DNA of 64,000 nt from NBLH01 sp050296515 (lineage in GTDB: Bacteria; Bacteroidota; Bacteroidia; Bacteroidales; NBLH01). Positions 24,124 to 32,921 of the stretch are shown here, in pieces; within the stretch, counting starts at the first letter, position 1, and each line of letters begins with the position of its first letter. The notes below the pieces were generated by a model. The model was given only the letters and a program-made list of their open reading frames with translations, ran no database searches and had not been told where the DNA came from. The stretch is taken from positions 148,849-212,848 of the forward strand of contig JBNKRJ010000021.1 in the NCBI GenBank assembly GCA_050296515.1, given 5' to 3'. Both the position numbers and the translations under genes were made by a program.

Positions 24124-25083
24124 TTATTTAGTTTTTAATGGATAAATCAAGAGTTTTGTCTTTTTCAATGAATCCGGCTGGGGGAAAGTAAGCGAAATCT
24201 GGTCAAGATGTTCAAGATTGGAATTCCCAATCACTATGGCTTTATCATTTGCAATGCAAAAGGTAAGCGGCACATCTAAATCAGGGTTGTTGCTATCAAT
24301 CACTTCAACTTTACTCACCTCATCTTCCGACTTATTCAAAATCAACTTTCGGAAATTATCACCATTGGCTGCATAGCTATTTTGAATAGCATATAAACTT
24401 CCTTTGAAATATTCAAGGCCATCAATTCCCAGTGAAATACCAGTACCGTCAACACCATTCAAAATTGTTTTTGTTGGAATATCAAAAACCCGTACACCTT
24501 TTGTTGTACTGGCAACATATAGTTTGGTATAGTCACCAGAAATAGCTATTCCGTTGGGATATTCAATCTCTTTTGATTGATAATACAACTCCAGTGAGTC
24601 ATTCCCATTTTTAAGAAAATAAACAGCAGAAGCTTTTGTATCTGTAATGTAAAGATTTCCAGTCATATCCTGAATTAGATCATTCAAAAAATGGTCTCCA
24701 GTATCAACAACTGCATACTTCTTCAACAGTTTTTTTGATTCAATATCAAATGTATACAATGCAGTATGTGAACCTTTCAACATATAATATCCACCAAGAG
24801 CATGAAGCACTCCTCTTTTATCATCGACTACAATGCCGACACCGGGCATAAATCCAGCTTCCTTTTCAGAAATAAAATCTTCCTGTGTCCCAGTTTCTCC
24901 ATCAACAGTAATAATCTTAGATTTTGCAATGCTGGTTAAATAAAATAAATCTGTTGTGGCTGAATAAGCAATTCCTTCCGGAGTAAGCTCAATTTCATCT
25001 AATTCGTAGTAGGTTCGGTCCTTACTTTCACATGAAGCAAAACAAATGACACAAACGGTAATAAATAACAGGTAGTTGTTCAT
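24124..25083 (-). CDS. SMP-30/gluconolactonase-like beta-propeller lipoprotein
   Basis: 319 residues from the ATG at 25083; the longer open frame from 25185 overlaps the gene upstream and lacks a signal. Signal peptide with lipobox FASC (Cys about 18). The rest is a six-bladed propeller typical of the SMP-30 superfamily: GIAYSATTDLFYLTSIAKSKIITVDGE, LNDLIQDMTGNLYITDTKASAVYFL, YPNGIAISGDYTKLYVASTTKG and GIDGLEYFKGSLYAIQN. Members are lactonases or sugar-binding proteins; metal ligands could not be assigned with confidence. Probably outer-membrane anchored facing the periplasm. Confidence 0.8.
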   Translation of the reverse strand: MNNYLLFITVCVICFASCESKDRTYYELDEIELTPEGIAYSATTDLFYLTSIAKSKIITVDGETGTQEDFISEKEAGFMPGVGIVVDDKRGVLHALGGYYMLKGSHTALYTFDIESKKLLKKYAVVDTGDHFLNDLIQDMTGNLYITDTKASAVYFLKNGNDSLELYYQSKEIEYPNGIAISGDYTKLYVASTTKGVRVFDIPTKTILNGVDGTGISLGIDGLEYFKGSLYAIQNSYAANGDNFRKLILNKSEDEVSKVEVIDSNNPDLDVPLTFCIANDKAIVIGNSNLEHLDQISLTFPQPDSLKKTKLLIYPLKTK

Positions 25084-25141
25084 TTTTAGTGGTTTTTGGT
25101 TGTTTTGACCAGACAATTTAGTCAAAATATTGGAATTATGC

Positions 25142-25582
25142 TTATTGCCTGATAAACGACAAAGAGAAGCCTTCATTCCTTTCACCTAACACAAAAACTT
25201 CCAATTTATTCTCCTCCAGCTTTTTGTATTGTATCTTTTTAGGAAAATCATGAGCAAGATTTTCAAACGAGAATACCTCTTTGATTTTATTATTTAATAC
25301 AAACTGAATAGTTTTTCCTTTATTCTGATCAGGTACAGTAGCCTCATAAACAATTTCATTAGTGATTTGCTTTATTGCTAAAGTTTCATCTATGTTTTTC
25401 TGGCCATTCTTTATTGTATACGAATATCCTGAGAAATATCCATCCTCCTTATTCCAGACTTCATACTGATCTTTATCAATAACTTTCCAGGTTCCTACCA
25501 AAAAGCTTAAATCATCAAGTTTCGCTTTATTACAAGAAAGAAATAATAAACAAATGAATAGTAAATTGATTCTAGTCAACAT
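25142..25582 (-). CDS. DUF6265-like lipoprotein
   Basis: 146 residues. Lipobox LSC at about residue 17 after MLTRINLLFICLLFLSC, so lipid-anchored. The mature part begins LDDLSFLVGTWKVIDKDQYEVW, the entry motif of DUF6265, and later has LAHDFPKKIQYKKLEENKLEVFV, both typical of a small beta-barrel related to lipocalin-like proteins. Function unknown. First gene of the minus-strand run 25582 to 23049. Confidence 0.75.
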   Translation of the reverse strand: MLTRINLLFICLLFLSCNKAKLDDLSFLVGTWKVIDKDQYEVWNKEDGYFSGYSYTIKNGQKNIDETLAIKQITNEIVYEATVPDQNKGKTIQFVLNNKIKEVFSFENLAHDFPKKIQYKKLEENKLEVFVLGERNEGFSLSFIRQ

Positions 25583-25742
25583 GCCGTTAATTTTTGAGTC
25601 TAAAGTTCATTTTTTTGCAAATTTAGCTATTTCGATCATTTAAAAAGTAACTCTGCCAAAAACGATATTATGGTATTTCCCTTATTGTAATTGACTAATA
25701 AATTCATTATCTTACATCAGAGAAATTTAGTTACCCTGAAAA

Positions 25743-26111
25743 ATGATAAAATATAGTTTCAATAAGGATCATAAAATACTGTATTTGATATACAAGGGTA
25801 AGATTTATAGAGATGATATCTCTGAGCTATATACAAAAATACTTAATGATGACAGTTTACCGCAGAACCTACTTATTTTTCAGGATGAAAATAAAGCTGA
25901 ATTTATTAATTCTGAAAACCTTATTAATTTTTCCATTAAGTATATAAAACTACTTAATCAAGAGTTTAGAAAAATTAAAGTGGCTGTGTGGCAAAATGAT
26001 CCTGTAAAAACTGCATATAGCTATTTCTACAAAACGATAGTGGCGCGAGATCAATATGAAATTAATGTCTTTTACACTAAAGAAGCCGCTCTTGTCTGGA
26101 TTAAGGAATAA
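25743..26111 (+). CDS. Small cytoplasmic protein of unknown function (possible STAS/SpoIIAA-like fold)
   Basis: 122 residues, not assigned to a family with confidence. The pattern MIKYSFNKDHKILYLIYKGKIYRDDISELYTKIL, a middle LLIFQDENKAEFINSENL and FRKIKVAVWQNDPVKTAYSYFYKTI resemble the SpoIIAA-like/STAS arrangement used by many Bacteroidota proteins of this size. No signal peptide or membrane segment. Monocistronic: the neighbours on both sides are on the minus strand or are the repeat region. Confidence 0.65.
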   Translation: MIKYSFNKDHKILYLIYKGKIYRDDISELYTKILNDDSLPQNLLIFQDENKAEFINSENLINFSIKYIKLLNQEFRKIKVAVWQNDPVKTAYSYFYKTIVARDQYEINVFYTKEAALVWIKE

Positions 26112-26142
26112 TTAAATAAGCAATATTTCAAGTACATGAGAA

Positions 26143-26172
26143 AGCCCCTAACGGAGCTCTTAGTTTTTAGTT
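26143..26172 (+). terminator. Hairpin after the small STAS-like gene
   Basis: AGCCCC (26143-26148) against GGAGCT (26153-26158), with one mismatched pair and a 4-nt loop, followed by CTTAGTTTTTAG. Weak terminator. Confidence 0.35.
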
Positions 26173-26174
26173 CT

Positions 26175-26379
26175 ATGAAGCCCTCATTAAGGGATTAGCT
26201 TACACTGAGCCCTTCGGGGTTTTTAAAGAAATTTAACTTAACGAAGTGTTCTCATGAGCGAAGCGAATAATCGTTCTACAAAAGAACATGATTAACCCGG
26301 CGAAGCATGCTGATGAACTCCATATAAATAGTTTAAGAAAAGTGAATAAATATCAATTACTTAACTAAAATTTAAACAA
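26175..26379 (+). repeat. Ars-associated structured repeat, copy R4, away from the ars cluster
   Basis: 205 bp. It opens with ATGAAGCCCTC and ends with TTTAAACAA before GTGAAATAA. More diverged than R2/R3 (about 20 changes by eye). In the AGCGA-ATAA-TCGTT hairpin the C to T change keeps pairing as a G-U wobble. It lies between the STAS-like gene and the convergent acyltransferase end and precedes no gene on its strand. Confidence 0.75.
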
Positions 26380-26391
26380 GTGAAATAAAGT

Positions 26392-27609
26392 TTATTGGCG
26401 AACCTCAACTTCTTTATATGCCAATTGAAGCTTTTCAGATTGAATACTTTCCTGTTTAACCTTTTGTTTATTTGGCTTCACCTTCATCCCAAAAACAAAC
26501 CTTAACATATTAATTGGCCTGACAATGAACCAGTAAATAGATACTGTAAAAATAAATGAGGTAATAGTTATAAAAACAGCCTTCCATAAAATAGTAATTT
26601 CCCATTGCACCATATAATAAGCCACCACAACAATAATTGGCTGGTGCAACAAATAAAACGGATAAATGGCTTCGTTGGCTAATTTCCTTAACCTATTATT
26701 AAAGTTTAAGTATTGTTTTGCGTATCCAATAGCTGTCAATGCACACGTCCAGGCCATTATAATTTCAGAAATACCCCAAATTGCGTTACCAAGAGTTTCA
26801 GATTCAACCATGTAGGGCAGTGTGAACATGATAATGGTAAATATGATGGACTCGATCATAAACAAATTCTTTTGTGTTCTTATTGATTCAACCATTTTTT
26901 TGTTTGACAGAATAATAAAACCTGATAGGAAAAAGAGAATGTAATAGGCCAGGTAGGCCCAATCGTTTATAAGAGCATGTGTATTTTCAGGAAAGTAAGG
27001 ACGTAACAATGCCTGTGATAAAATAAGTGGAATTAGAAAAATATTTGCCCCTAAACGCTTTTTTGTAAAATTACTTAAGCGACCGATGAATAAATCAAAC
27101 CGATGACTTCTGAAAAAGTTCAGGAAAGGTGAAATAAGCAGTGCAATAAAAAATAAATAGGCAATGAACCACAGGTGATGCCAGCTAAAATTGCCTTCAG
27201 GGTAAATACCTTCAAACATATGAGGGTAATAGCTTAATAAAGAATCGTATTGCCCTGTCCTTTCCATATAAACCTGTATAGGCACAAGGGTAAATATCCC
27301 AACAGTAAGTGGAATGAACAACCTTTTGAAACGTTCTTTTAAATACTGCCCTGATGTTCGTTTACCTAATGCAAACGAGGTTCCTGCCCCTGAAATCAAT
27401 ATTAATAAAGGCATTCGCCAACGTCCTAAATAGACCATAATGTACCAAAGGGTACTTTTGTACTCAAATGTAACATCGTTTTTTACATGCCAGTCCCACG
27501 AGTTAAAAACCATACCTATGTGAAAGAAGAACACGCTTATGATAAGAAAAATGCGCAACCAATCGATGTAATATTGACGTTCTTTTGTTTGTTGTTCAAT
27601 TGCATTCAT
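26392..27609 (-). CDS. Acyltransferase 3-family membrane protein
   Basis: 405 residues with about ten membrane helices. The N-terminus QRQYYIDWLRIFLIISVFFFHIGMVFN carries the family Asp-Trp-Leu-Arg and the catalytic His; RRMPLLILISGAGTSFALG is the conserved segment after TM2. Family members move acyl groups (acetyl, succinyl and others) from CoA to sugars or lipids in the envelope, and some are MdoC/OpgC-like. The acceptor is unknown. The C-terminal 30 residues are charged and cytoplasmic. It is the last gene before the repeat R4 and may be read alone; the AraC-type gene upstream is 142 bp away. Confidence 0.85.
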   Translation of the reverse strand: MNAIEQQTKERQYYIDWLRIFLIISVFFFHIGMVFNSWDWHVKNDVTFEYKSTLWYIMVYLGRWRMPLLILISGAGTSFALGKRTSGQYLKERFKRLFIPLTVGIFTLVPIQVYMERTGQYDSLLSYYPHMFEGIYPEGNFSWHHLWFIAYLFFIALLISPFLNFFRSHRFDLFIGRLSNFTKKRLGANIFLIPLILSQALLRPYFPENTHALINDWAYLAYYILFFLSGFIILSNKKMVESIRTQKNLFMIESIIFTIIMFTLPYMVESETLGNAIWGISEIIMAWTCALTAIGYAKQYLNFNNRLRKLANEAIYPFYLLHQPIIVVVAYYMVQWEITILWKAVFITITSFIFTVSIYWFIVRPINMLRFVFGMKVKPNKQKVKQESIQSEKLQLAYKEVEVRQ

Positions 27610-27750
27610 AATGATTTGTATTTAAAGTTTATACAAATCTATTTCAGGAAAACCCTCTGCAACGACTTTCCCGATAAACGCGATGTTCAATCTTATCGGG
27701 ACACACACCAATACCGAAATAACATTCTGGCTAAGAGATACTTATAAAAA

Positions 27751-28911
27751 TCATGAATTTCCACGAAATTCGGAAGGAGTTTGCTTACAAAGTTTTTTAA
27801 AGGCATTATTAAAGGCAGATTTTGAATTATACCCGACCTGTTCTGCTATCTCTTCGATTGTTAAATTCCTGTTTTTATCGCGCAAAATTTCTTTGGCTTC
27901 ATCAATACGATATTTGGCTAACAGTTCAAAGAAATTCATTTCAAGCATTTCGTTAATTACCTGCGAAACATGATGTGATGTTTCATTAATTTGCTTTGCA
28001 AGTCGAGAAAGTGAGGCAAGGTTGTTTAAATAATACTTTTTATTCCCCATTTCATCTTTAATCTTTTTAAGGATTTCTTTTTTCATTTCATCTGACAATG
28101 AGGACTTTTGGTATTTTAAATTAGGAAAACTAAGAAATGAATTTGGCTGACTGAAAAAATTGGACTTATTCAGTATTCGATAGCTGGTTGCAAACATCAT
28201 AAACGAAATATATGCAGCAATTAAATAGCCGCCTATATCACTTCCCATTCCATAGTAAAGTTTAGTAGCTAAGAAAATTAGAATAATAATGATAAAGTGA
28301 AAAGTAAAATCTCTTAAGACATGCAAAACTTCGTTATTCGTTTTAAACAACGGTTGTTTTAATTCCCTAAATTTACGCAACAGAATCACGATGGAAGTCC
28401 CCATGTACAAAATAAACTGTACCAGCGTTAATTGATTAATATACCTCCTAACTCCCAGAGGATCGTCAGGAATAACCATTTCTACATACAAGTACCCCCA
28501 ATCGGGATGTTTTGTTTGCACATAAGAATTATATTTGGCCTCATCAGGTTGAATGAATGCAAAATACATATAAAAAAGCCAGAAAACTGCTATTGCAAAA
28601 TGCCACCATACATGCCTCTTATTTTCAGGATTTAAACTATCTCTAACATAAAGAAAGAAAAGCGGTGCGAAGGTAAAATTAAGCGGCTCGGAAAAGTTCG
28701 TAATTGGCAAAAACTGAACAATGTAGCCGGTATTATTTAGAAGTTCTTCAAAAATAGTCAAAGATAAAAAAAGCAACAACAAGCCCTGATAGAGGTTCGT
28801 TTTAATATTCCCCCTGCTGTTTTTAATAAAAAACCACGAGATAAAGATTCCCTGAAAAACACCAAGGAAAATAAACAAATCAAATATGCCTATGTTTATA
28901 TCGGTCCGCAT
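27751..28911 (-). CDS. Membrane-anchored AraC family transcriptional regulator
   Basis: 386 residues. Seven N-terminal membrane segments (about 1-240, from IFDLFIFLGVFQGIFISWF to ISFMMFATSYRILN) are followed by a C-terminal AraC/XylS domain (about 285-386) with two helix-turn-helix motifs: SRLAKQINETSHHVSQVINE and TIEEIAEQVGYNSKSAFNNAFKKLCKQTPSEFR. Such proteins combine a membrane sensor with DNA binding in one chain and are common in Bacteroidota. The ligand is unknown. The neighbouring acyltransferase and SemiSWEET genes are on the same strand and could be targets. Confidence 0.9.
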   Translation of the reverse strand: MRTDINIGIFDLFIFLGVFQGIFISWFFIKNSRGNIKTNLYQGLLLLFLSLTIFEELLNNTGYIVQFLPITNFSEPLNFTFAPLFFLYVRDSLNPENKRHVWWHFAIAVFWLFYMYFAFIQPDEAKYNSYVQTKHPDWGYLYVEMVIPDDPLGVRRYINQLTLVQFILYMGTSIVILLRKFRELKQPLFKTNNEVLHVLRDFTFHFIIIILIFLATKLYYGMGSDIGGYLIAAYISFMMFATSYRILNKSNFFSQPNSFLSFPNLKYQKSSLSDEMKKEILKKIKDEMGNKKYYLNNLASLSRLAKQINETSHHVSQVINEMLEMNFFELLAKYRIDEAKEILRDKNRNLTIEEIAEQVGYNSKSAFNNAFKKLCKQTPSEFRGNS

Positions 28912-28929
28912 TTTTCAAACAAGTATTGC

Positions 28930-29184
28930 TCACTTATACCAAAGTTTTAATATTACTATGGTTGATATAAATGATAAGCTAATTGTATTGGCTACAATTA
29001 CCGGCAATTCATTAATTACAATTCCATAAATCAGCCACAATAAAGTGCCTAACCATAACACAAGGTACATCATTAATGAAATATCCTTCGTGCTTTTTGT
29101 TTTGATAATTTTAAATGCCTGTGGCAGAAAACCCGATGTGGTACATATGGCAGCAGTAAACCCTATGATAGCAGAAATTTCCAT
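28930..29184 (-). CDS. SemiSWEET-family sugar transporter
   Basis: 84 residues with three membrane helices, the normal size for a SemiSWEET half-transporter that dimerises. The signature PQ is in TSGFLPQAFKIIKTKSTKDISLMMYLVLWLGTLLWLIYGI, with the conserved KS.KDIS cytoplasmic segment. It carries small sugars by facilitated diffusion across the inner membrane. It lies 18 bp upstream of the membrane AraC regulator and is probably co-transcribed with it, suggesting the regulator senses or controls carbohydrate supply. Confidence 0.9.
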   Translation of the reverse strand: MEISAIIGFTAAICTTSGFLPQAFKIIKTKSTKDISLMMYLVLWLGTLLWLIYGIVINELPVIVANTISLSFISTIVILKLWYK

Positions 29185-29323
29185 TGATTAATAAATTATT
29201 ACTAAATAAAAATAAACGAATACTACTTATTATGATATAAAATACGATTTTAAATATATGTTTAATCGTTTTCTAAATATTTGTTTAAATTAGCGTACTA
29301 AACTAAACCATTTATTAACTGTT

Positions 29324-30106
29324 ATGACAAAAATACTAAAAAAGCTTTCTTTTCTTTTTAGCTTTTGTTTCATTGTACTAAATTTATCTGTTACCTCTCA
29401 AACTAATATAGTTAATTTTTCTTCAACCAGTCTTGAAAAAATTTCCTTAAATGATACAGTCAGAGTAAATGATCTTTTACAACAACAAAAGAAGGAATAT
29501 GATGCCCTTTATGGTTTAGATTTTGATTTATTTAGCGGTAAAAAATATTACCCTATATTAAAGAAGGACTCTGGCCACCCTTTTTGGAATGGAGATCAAC
29601 CCCATATTGGAAGACTTACTATGAATGGTAAAACATTTAACCACCTAAAGTTATTGTATGATATCAATAAACATAATTTTGTACTTGAATATATTGATTT
29701 AAATGGAGCCACAAGCCGACTTATTCTTAATTCTCAGCAAATTGATAAAGTTGAAATAAACGAGAACATTTTTGTAAAAAACAAATTTAACCAGATAGAA
29801 TATCCTTTTATTCAGCACGTTTACAAAGGGACGTTAGCTTGTTATTTTACATGGAATAAAGAATACTCTTTTAAAAATACTGGTAGAATTACTGGTTACA
29901 TATTCAGCGAAGAAATCAGAACTATCTACATTGATTTTAATGATGAGATTAAAAAGATAAAAAACAACAAGTCAATTTTGAAGCTTTTTAACAAAGAAAA
30001 CAGGAAAATGGTAAGTAATTACCTTTCAAAAAATAAAGTAAATGTAAAAAAAGCAGAATTACCTAAAATTAAGCAATTAATTGAGTATTGTAACACCATA
30101 TTATAA
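29324..30106 (+). CDS. Secreted protein, first gene of TonB/DUF4249 operon, unknown function
   Basis: 260 residues, not recognised. Signal peptide MTKILKKLSFLFSFCFIVLNLSVTSQ, cleaved near SQ. The mature protein is basic and Lys/Asn-rich: KNNKSILKLFNKENRKMVSNYLSKNKVNVKKAEL near the end, with an earlier strand-rich part (RLTMNGKTFNHLKLLYDINKHNFVLEYIDLNG). Expected in the periplasm or outer-membrane inner leaflet. It ends one base before the ATG of the TonB receptor, so it is translated from the same mRNA. Its role is unknown; conservation beside such receptors would be worth testing. Confidence 0.72.
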   Translation: MTKILKKLSFLFSFCFIVLNLSVTSQTNIVNFSSTSLEKISLNDTVRVNDLLQQQKKEYDALYGLDFDLFSGKKYYPILKKDSGHPFWNGDQPHIGRLTMNGKTFNHLKLLYDINKHNFVLEYIDLNGATSRLILNSQQIDKVEINENIFVKNKFNQIEYPFIQHVYKGTLACYFTWNKEYSFKNTGRITGYIFSEEIRTIYIDFNDEIKKIKNNKSILKLFNKENRKMVSNYLSKNKVNVKKAELPKIKQLIEYCNTIL

Positions 30107-30107
30107 A

Positions 30108-32891
30108 ATGAAGTTAAGAACGCTTATATTGTCCTCTCTAATATTTCTTACAAATCTAGTACATGCTCAAACAAAGAAAGAGCCCGAATTAAGTTTTTCC
30201 TTCAATAATACATCTTTTATTGAGCTTGTTAATAAAATAGAAAAGGCGACAGATATAAGATTCTATTTCAGAGAAGAATGGATTGATTCACTAAAGTTAA
30301 GTTTCGCAGTTGAAAAAGCATCAATAACTGAAGTAATGGAGAAAGCCCTGCTTGGAACTTCCATGGGTTACTTCTATTCTCAACCAGATAAAATATACAT
30401 TTTACCCAATAGGTCATTTAGTTTTCCGTTACCAAGCTACACTAAGAACAATAATACACAGGATTCAATTTCAAACCAGACCGAATTGGAGCAAGAAACA
30501 GACAAAAAATACTTAAAAGGCAGGGAAACGGATATGGAAGGAACCATTGTTGTTGGTGAAAGAAATAAAGCAATGTACAAACAAAGAGTTTCTATCCAAG
30601 GTAAAATCATTGATAAAGAAACTGAAGAACCGATGTTTGGTGCTACAATTTTTTTCAAAGATAATAAGTCAGGAGCAGCTACGGATGTAAATGGAATCTT
30701 CAACATGACTGTTCCAATAGGCAAATACTCAGTTGTTTTTCAATGTTTAGGGATGAATGAATCAAAATATATTCTGGATATTAAATCAAGTGGGAGTTTT
30801 ACAGTAAAAATGCAGAAAAAACTTACTTCAATTGAAGAAGTCACCGTAAATGCAAAACAATCATACAAAAGAGGTTCCAACTTGGGTTTAGAAAAAATTT
30901 CCATCAAAACAATTAAGGAATTACCAACCTTAATGGGAGAAAAAGATGTCTTAAAGATTTCTCAAATGTTACCTGGCATAGTTAGCGTTAGCGAAGGTTC
31001 AGCCGGTGTAAATGTCAGAGGTGGAAACGCAGATCAGAATTTATTTTATATTAATGAAATCCCCATCTATAATACAACACATTTATTTGGATTTTTCTCT
31101 GCAATTAATTCCTCCATTGTTAATGATTTTACGATATATAAAGGCCATGTTCCAGCAAAATATGGAGGACGTTTATCTTCCGTTTTTAATATTGAAACAA
31201 GAAAAGGTCACAAAGATAAGTTTTTCACTCAAGGAGGAATTAGCCCTATTTCTGCGAATATTGAAATTGAAGCGCCAATAATAAAAGAAAAACTTTCGTT
31301 TTTATTAAGCGCAAGATCTTCATACTCTAATTGGATTTTGAACAGAATGAAAGATCCTTCATTAAGAAATAGTAAAGCTTCATTCAGTGATTTTGCAGGA
31401 GGAGTTGATTATCAGGTTAATGAATCTAACAAAATTGAACTTTTCGCTTATACCAGTTCTGATTTTTTCAACCTTAATGGCCTTTCAGACTACTTTTATT
31501 CAAATATGGGAGGAACAGTTAAATACAAACTCAAACTTTCTCCGAAACTAAAATCTTCTATCAATATTGCAGGTACAAACTACAATTTTATTTCAACAGA
31601 TAAAAATCAGCCCTCCGAAGCATATCGTCACGAATACCTTCTTGAACATTACGAGACTATATTTGAGTTAAACTGGACACCTAGTCAGCAACATGTAATA
31701 AATTTTGGAGGAAGCCTAACAAATTATAAGTTAAACAGAGGGAAAGTTGAACCCTATGGACATGAATCATTACTAAAACCAGTTGATTTGGGCAAGGAAG
31801 AAGGGATTGAATCAGCTATTTATTTAGATGATAAATTTACTGTTAGTTCCTGGCTTAATTTATATGGGGGTATTAGATTTTCAAATTTTTCTAATATTGG
31901 ACCTAAGCAAGTATTACTTTATAAGGATGGTGTTGAAAAAAACTCTCAAAACATTGAAGACTCAATTTATTTTGATTCCAGGAAAAATGTTATCAGCTAT
32001 CAAAGTCCAGAAATTAGAGTTGGTGCAGATTTTAAAATAGGGAACTCGAATTCAATAAAACTTTCATACGGGCAAATGAGTCAATACCTTTTTATGCTTA
32101 GTAATTCATTTTCAATTTCACCAACAGATCAATGGAAACTTGTTGATTATCACATTAAACCACCAAAATCAAGTCAAGTATCACTTGGTTATTACAGGAA
32201 ATTTGACAGATTAGGATTAAGCTTTACTTCAGAAATTTATTATAAAACCGCAACTAATATAATTGAATACAAAGATGGAGTAAGTTTTTTATCCAACCCA
32301 AACATAGAAACAGATGTTTTACAGGGAAACCAGGAGGCCTATGGGGTTGAACTTATGCTTTCAAAAGAAACGGGAAAGCTTAATGGTTGGATTTCTTATA
32401 CATATTCTCGCTCATTTATAGAAATTGATGGAGTAAACGAATGGGATAAAATAAATAGAGGAGAAATCTATCCTTCAAATTACGATAAACCTCATGTATG
32501 CAATATGATAGTTAATTATAAAATAAACAGAAGGCTTGCAATTTCATCAAACATGTCTTACAGTACAGGCAGACCAATTACATTACCACAAGCCGTTTAC
32601 TATATTGAAGATCGACCTTATGTGGACTATTCTGCAAGAAATGAGTATCGCATACCTGATTATTTCAGACTTGATATGTCATTAACAATTGAAGGAAATT
32701 TAAGATCAAGAAAGGCTTTTCATAGTTTCTGGATGATAAGTGTTTACAATCTAACTGGCAGGAAAAATGCATATTCAGTTTATTTCCGTTCTGAAGATAA
32801 AATTTTAAAAGGATATAAATATTCCGTAATAGGTGTCCCTATTTTTACAATCTCCTGGAATTTTAAATTAGGAAATTATTCAAATAACTAA
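30108..32891 (+). CDS. TonB-dependent receptor with STN domain
   Basis: 927 residues from the ATG at 30108; a TTG at 30081 would extend into the previous gene. Signal peptide to VHAQ (about 21), STN domain (about 30-75, FIELVNKIEKATDIRFYF), then CarboxypepD-reg-like domain (about 163-245, GKIIDKETEEPMFGATIFFKDNK), plug (about 265-380, ISQMLPGIVSVSEGSAGVNVRGGNADQNLFYINEIPIYN) and a C-terminal beta-barrel. It takes up an unidentified ligand through the outer membrane with TonB energy. STN receptors usually pair with an anti-sigma/sigma system, but none lies nearby. The two DUF4249 lipoproteins downstream probably act as partners. Confidence 0.92.
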   Translation: MKLRTLILSSLIFLTNLVHAQTKKEPELSFSFNNTSFIELVNKIEKATDIRFYFREEWIDSLKLSFAVEKASITEVMEKALLGTSMGYFYSQPDKIYILPNRSFSFPLPSYTKNNNTQDSISNQTELEQETDKKYLKGRETDMEGTIVVGERNKAMYKQRVSIQGKIIDKETEEPMFGATIFFKDNKSGAATDVNGIFNMTVPIGKYSVVFQCLGMNESKYILDIKSSGSFTVKMQKKLTSIEEVTVNAKQSYKRGSNLGLEKISIKTIKELPTLMGEKDVLKISQMLPGIVSVSEGSAGVNVRGGNADQNLFYINEIPIYNTTHLFGFFSAINSSIVNDFTIYKGHVPAKYGGRLSSVFNIETRKGHKDKFFTQGGISPISANIEIEAPIIKEKLSFLLSARSSYSNWILNRMKDPSLRNSKASFSDFAGGVDYQVNESNKIELFAYTSSDFFNLNGLSDYFYSNMGGTVKYKLKLSPKLKSSINIAGTNYNFISTDKNQPSEAYRHEYLLEHYETIFELNWTPSQQHVINFGGSLTNYKLNRGKVEPYGHESLLKPVDLGKEEGIESAIYLDDKFTVSSWLNLYGGIRFSNFSNIGPKQVLLYKDGVEKNSQNIEDSIYFDSRKNVISYQSPEIRVGADFKIGNSNSIKLSYGQMSQYLFMLSNSFSISPTDQWKLVDYHIKPPKSSQVSLGYYRKFDRLGLSFTSEIYYKTATNIIEYKDGVSFLSNPNIETDVLQGNQEAYGVELMLSKETGKLNGWISYTYSRSFIEIDGVNEWDKINRGEIYPSNYDKPHVCNMIVNYKINRRLAISSNMSYSTGRPITLPQAVYYIEDRPYVDYSARNEYRIPDYFRLDMSLTIEGNLRSRKAFHSFWMISVYNLTGRKNAYSVYFRSEDKILKGYKYSVIGVPIFTISWNFKLGNYSNN

Positions 32892-32921
32892 ATAAACTAA
32901 AAAATCTTAACCCAATTAATA

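Noticed and set aside
25084..25185. Longer N-terminus for the SMP-30-like lipoprotein
   Set aside because: The extension overlaps the previous gene and hides the signal peptide; the ATG at 25083 gives a proper lipoprotein signal.
30437..30724. Antisense open frames within the TonB receptor and other large genes
   Set aside because: They are reverse-frame shadows of well-supported genes with no independent motif.
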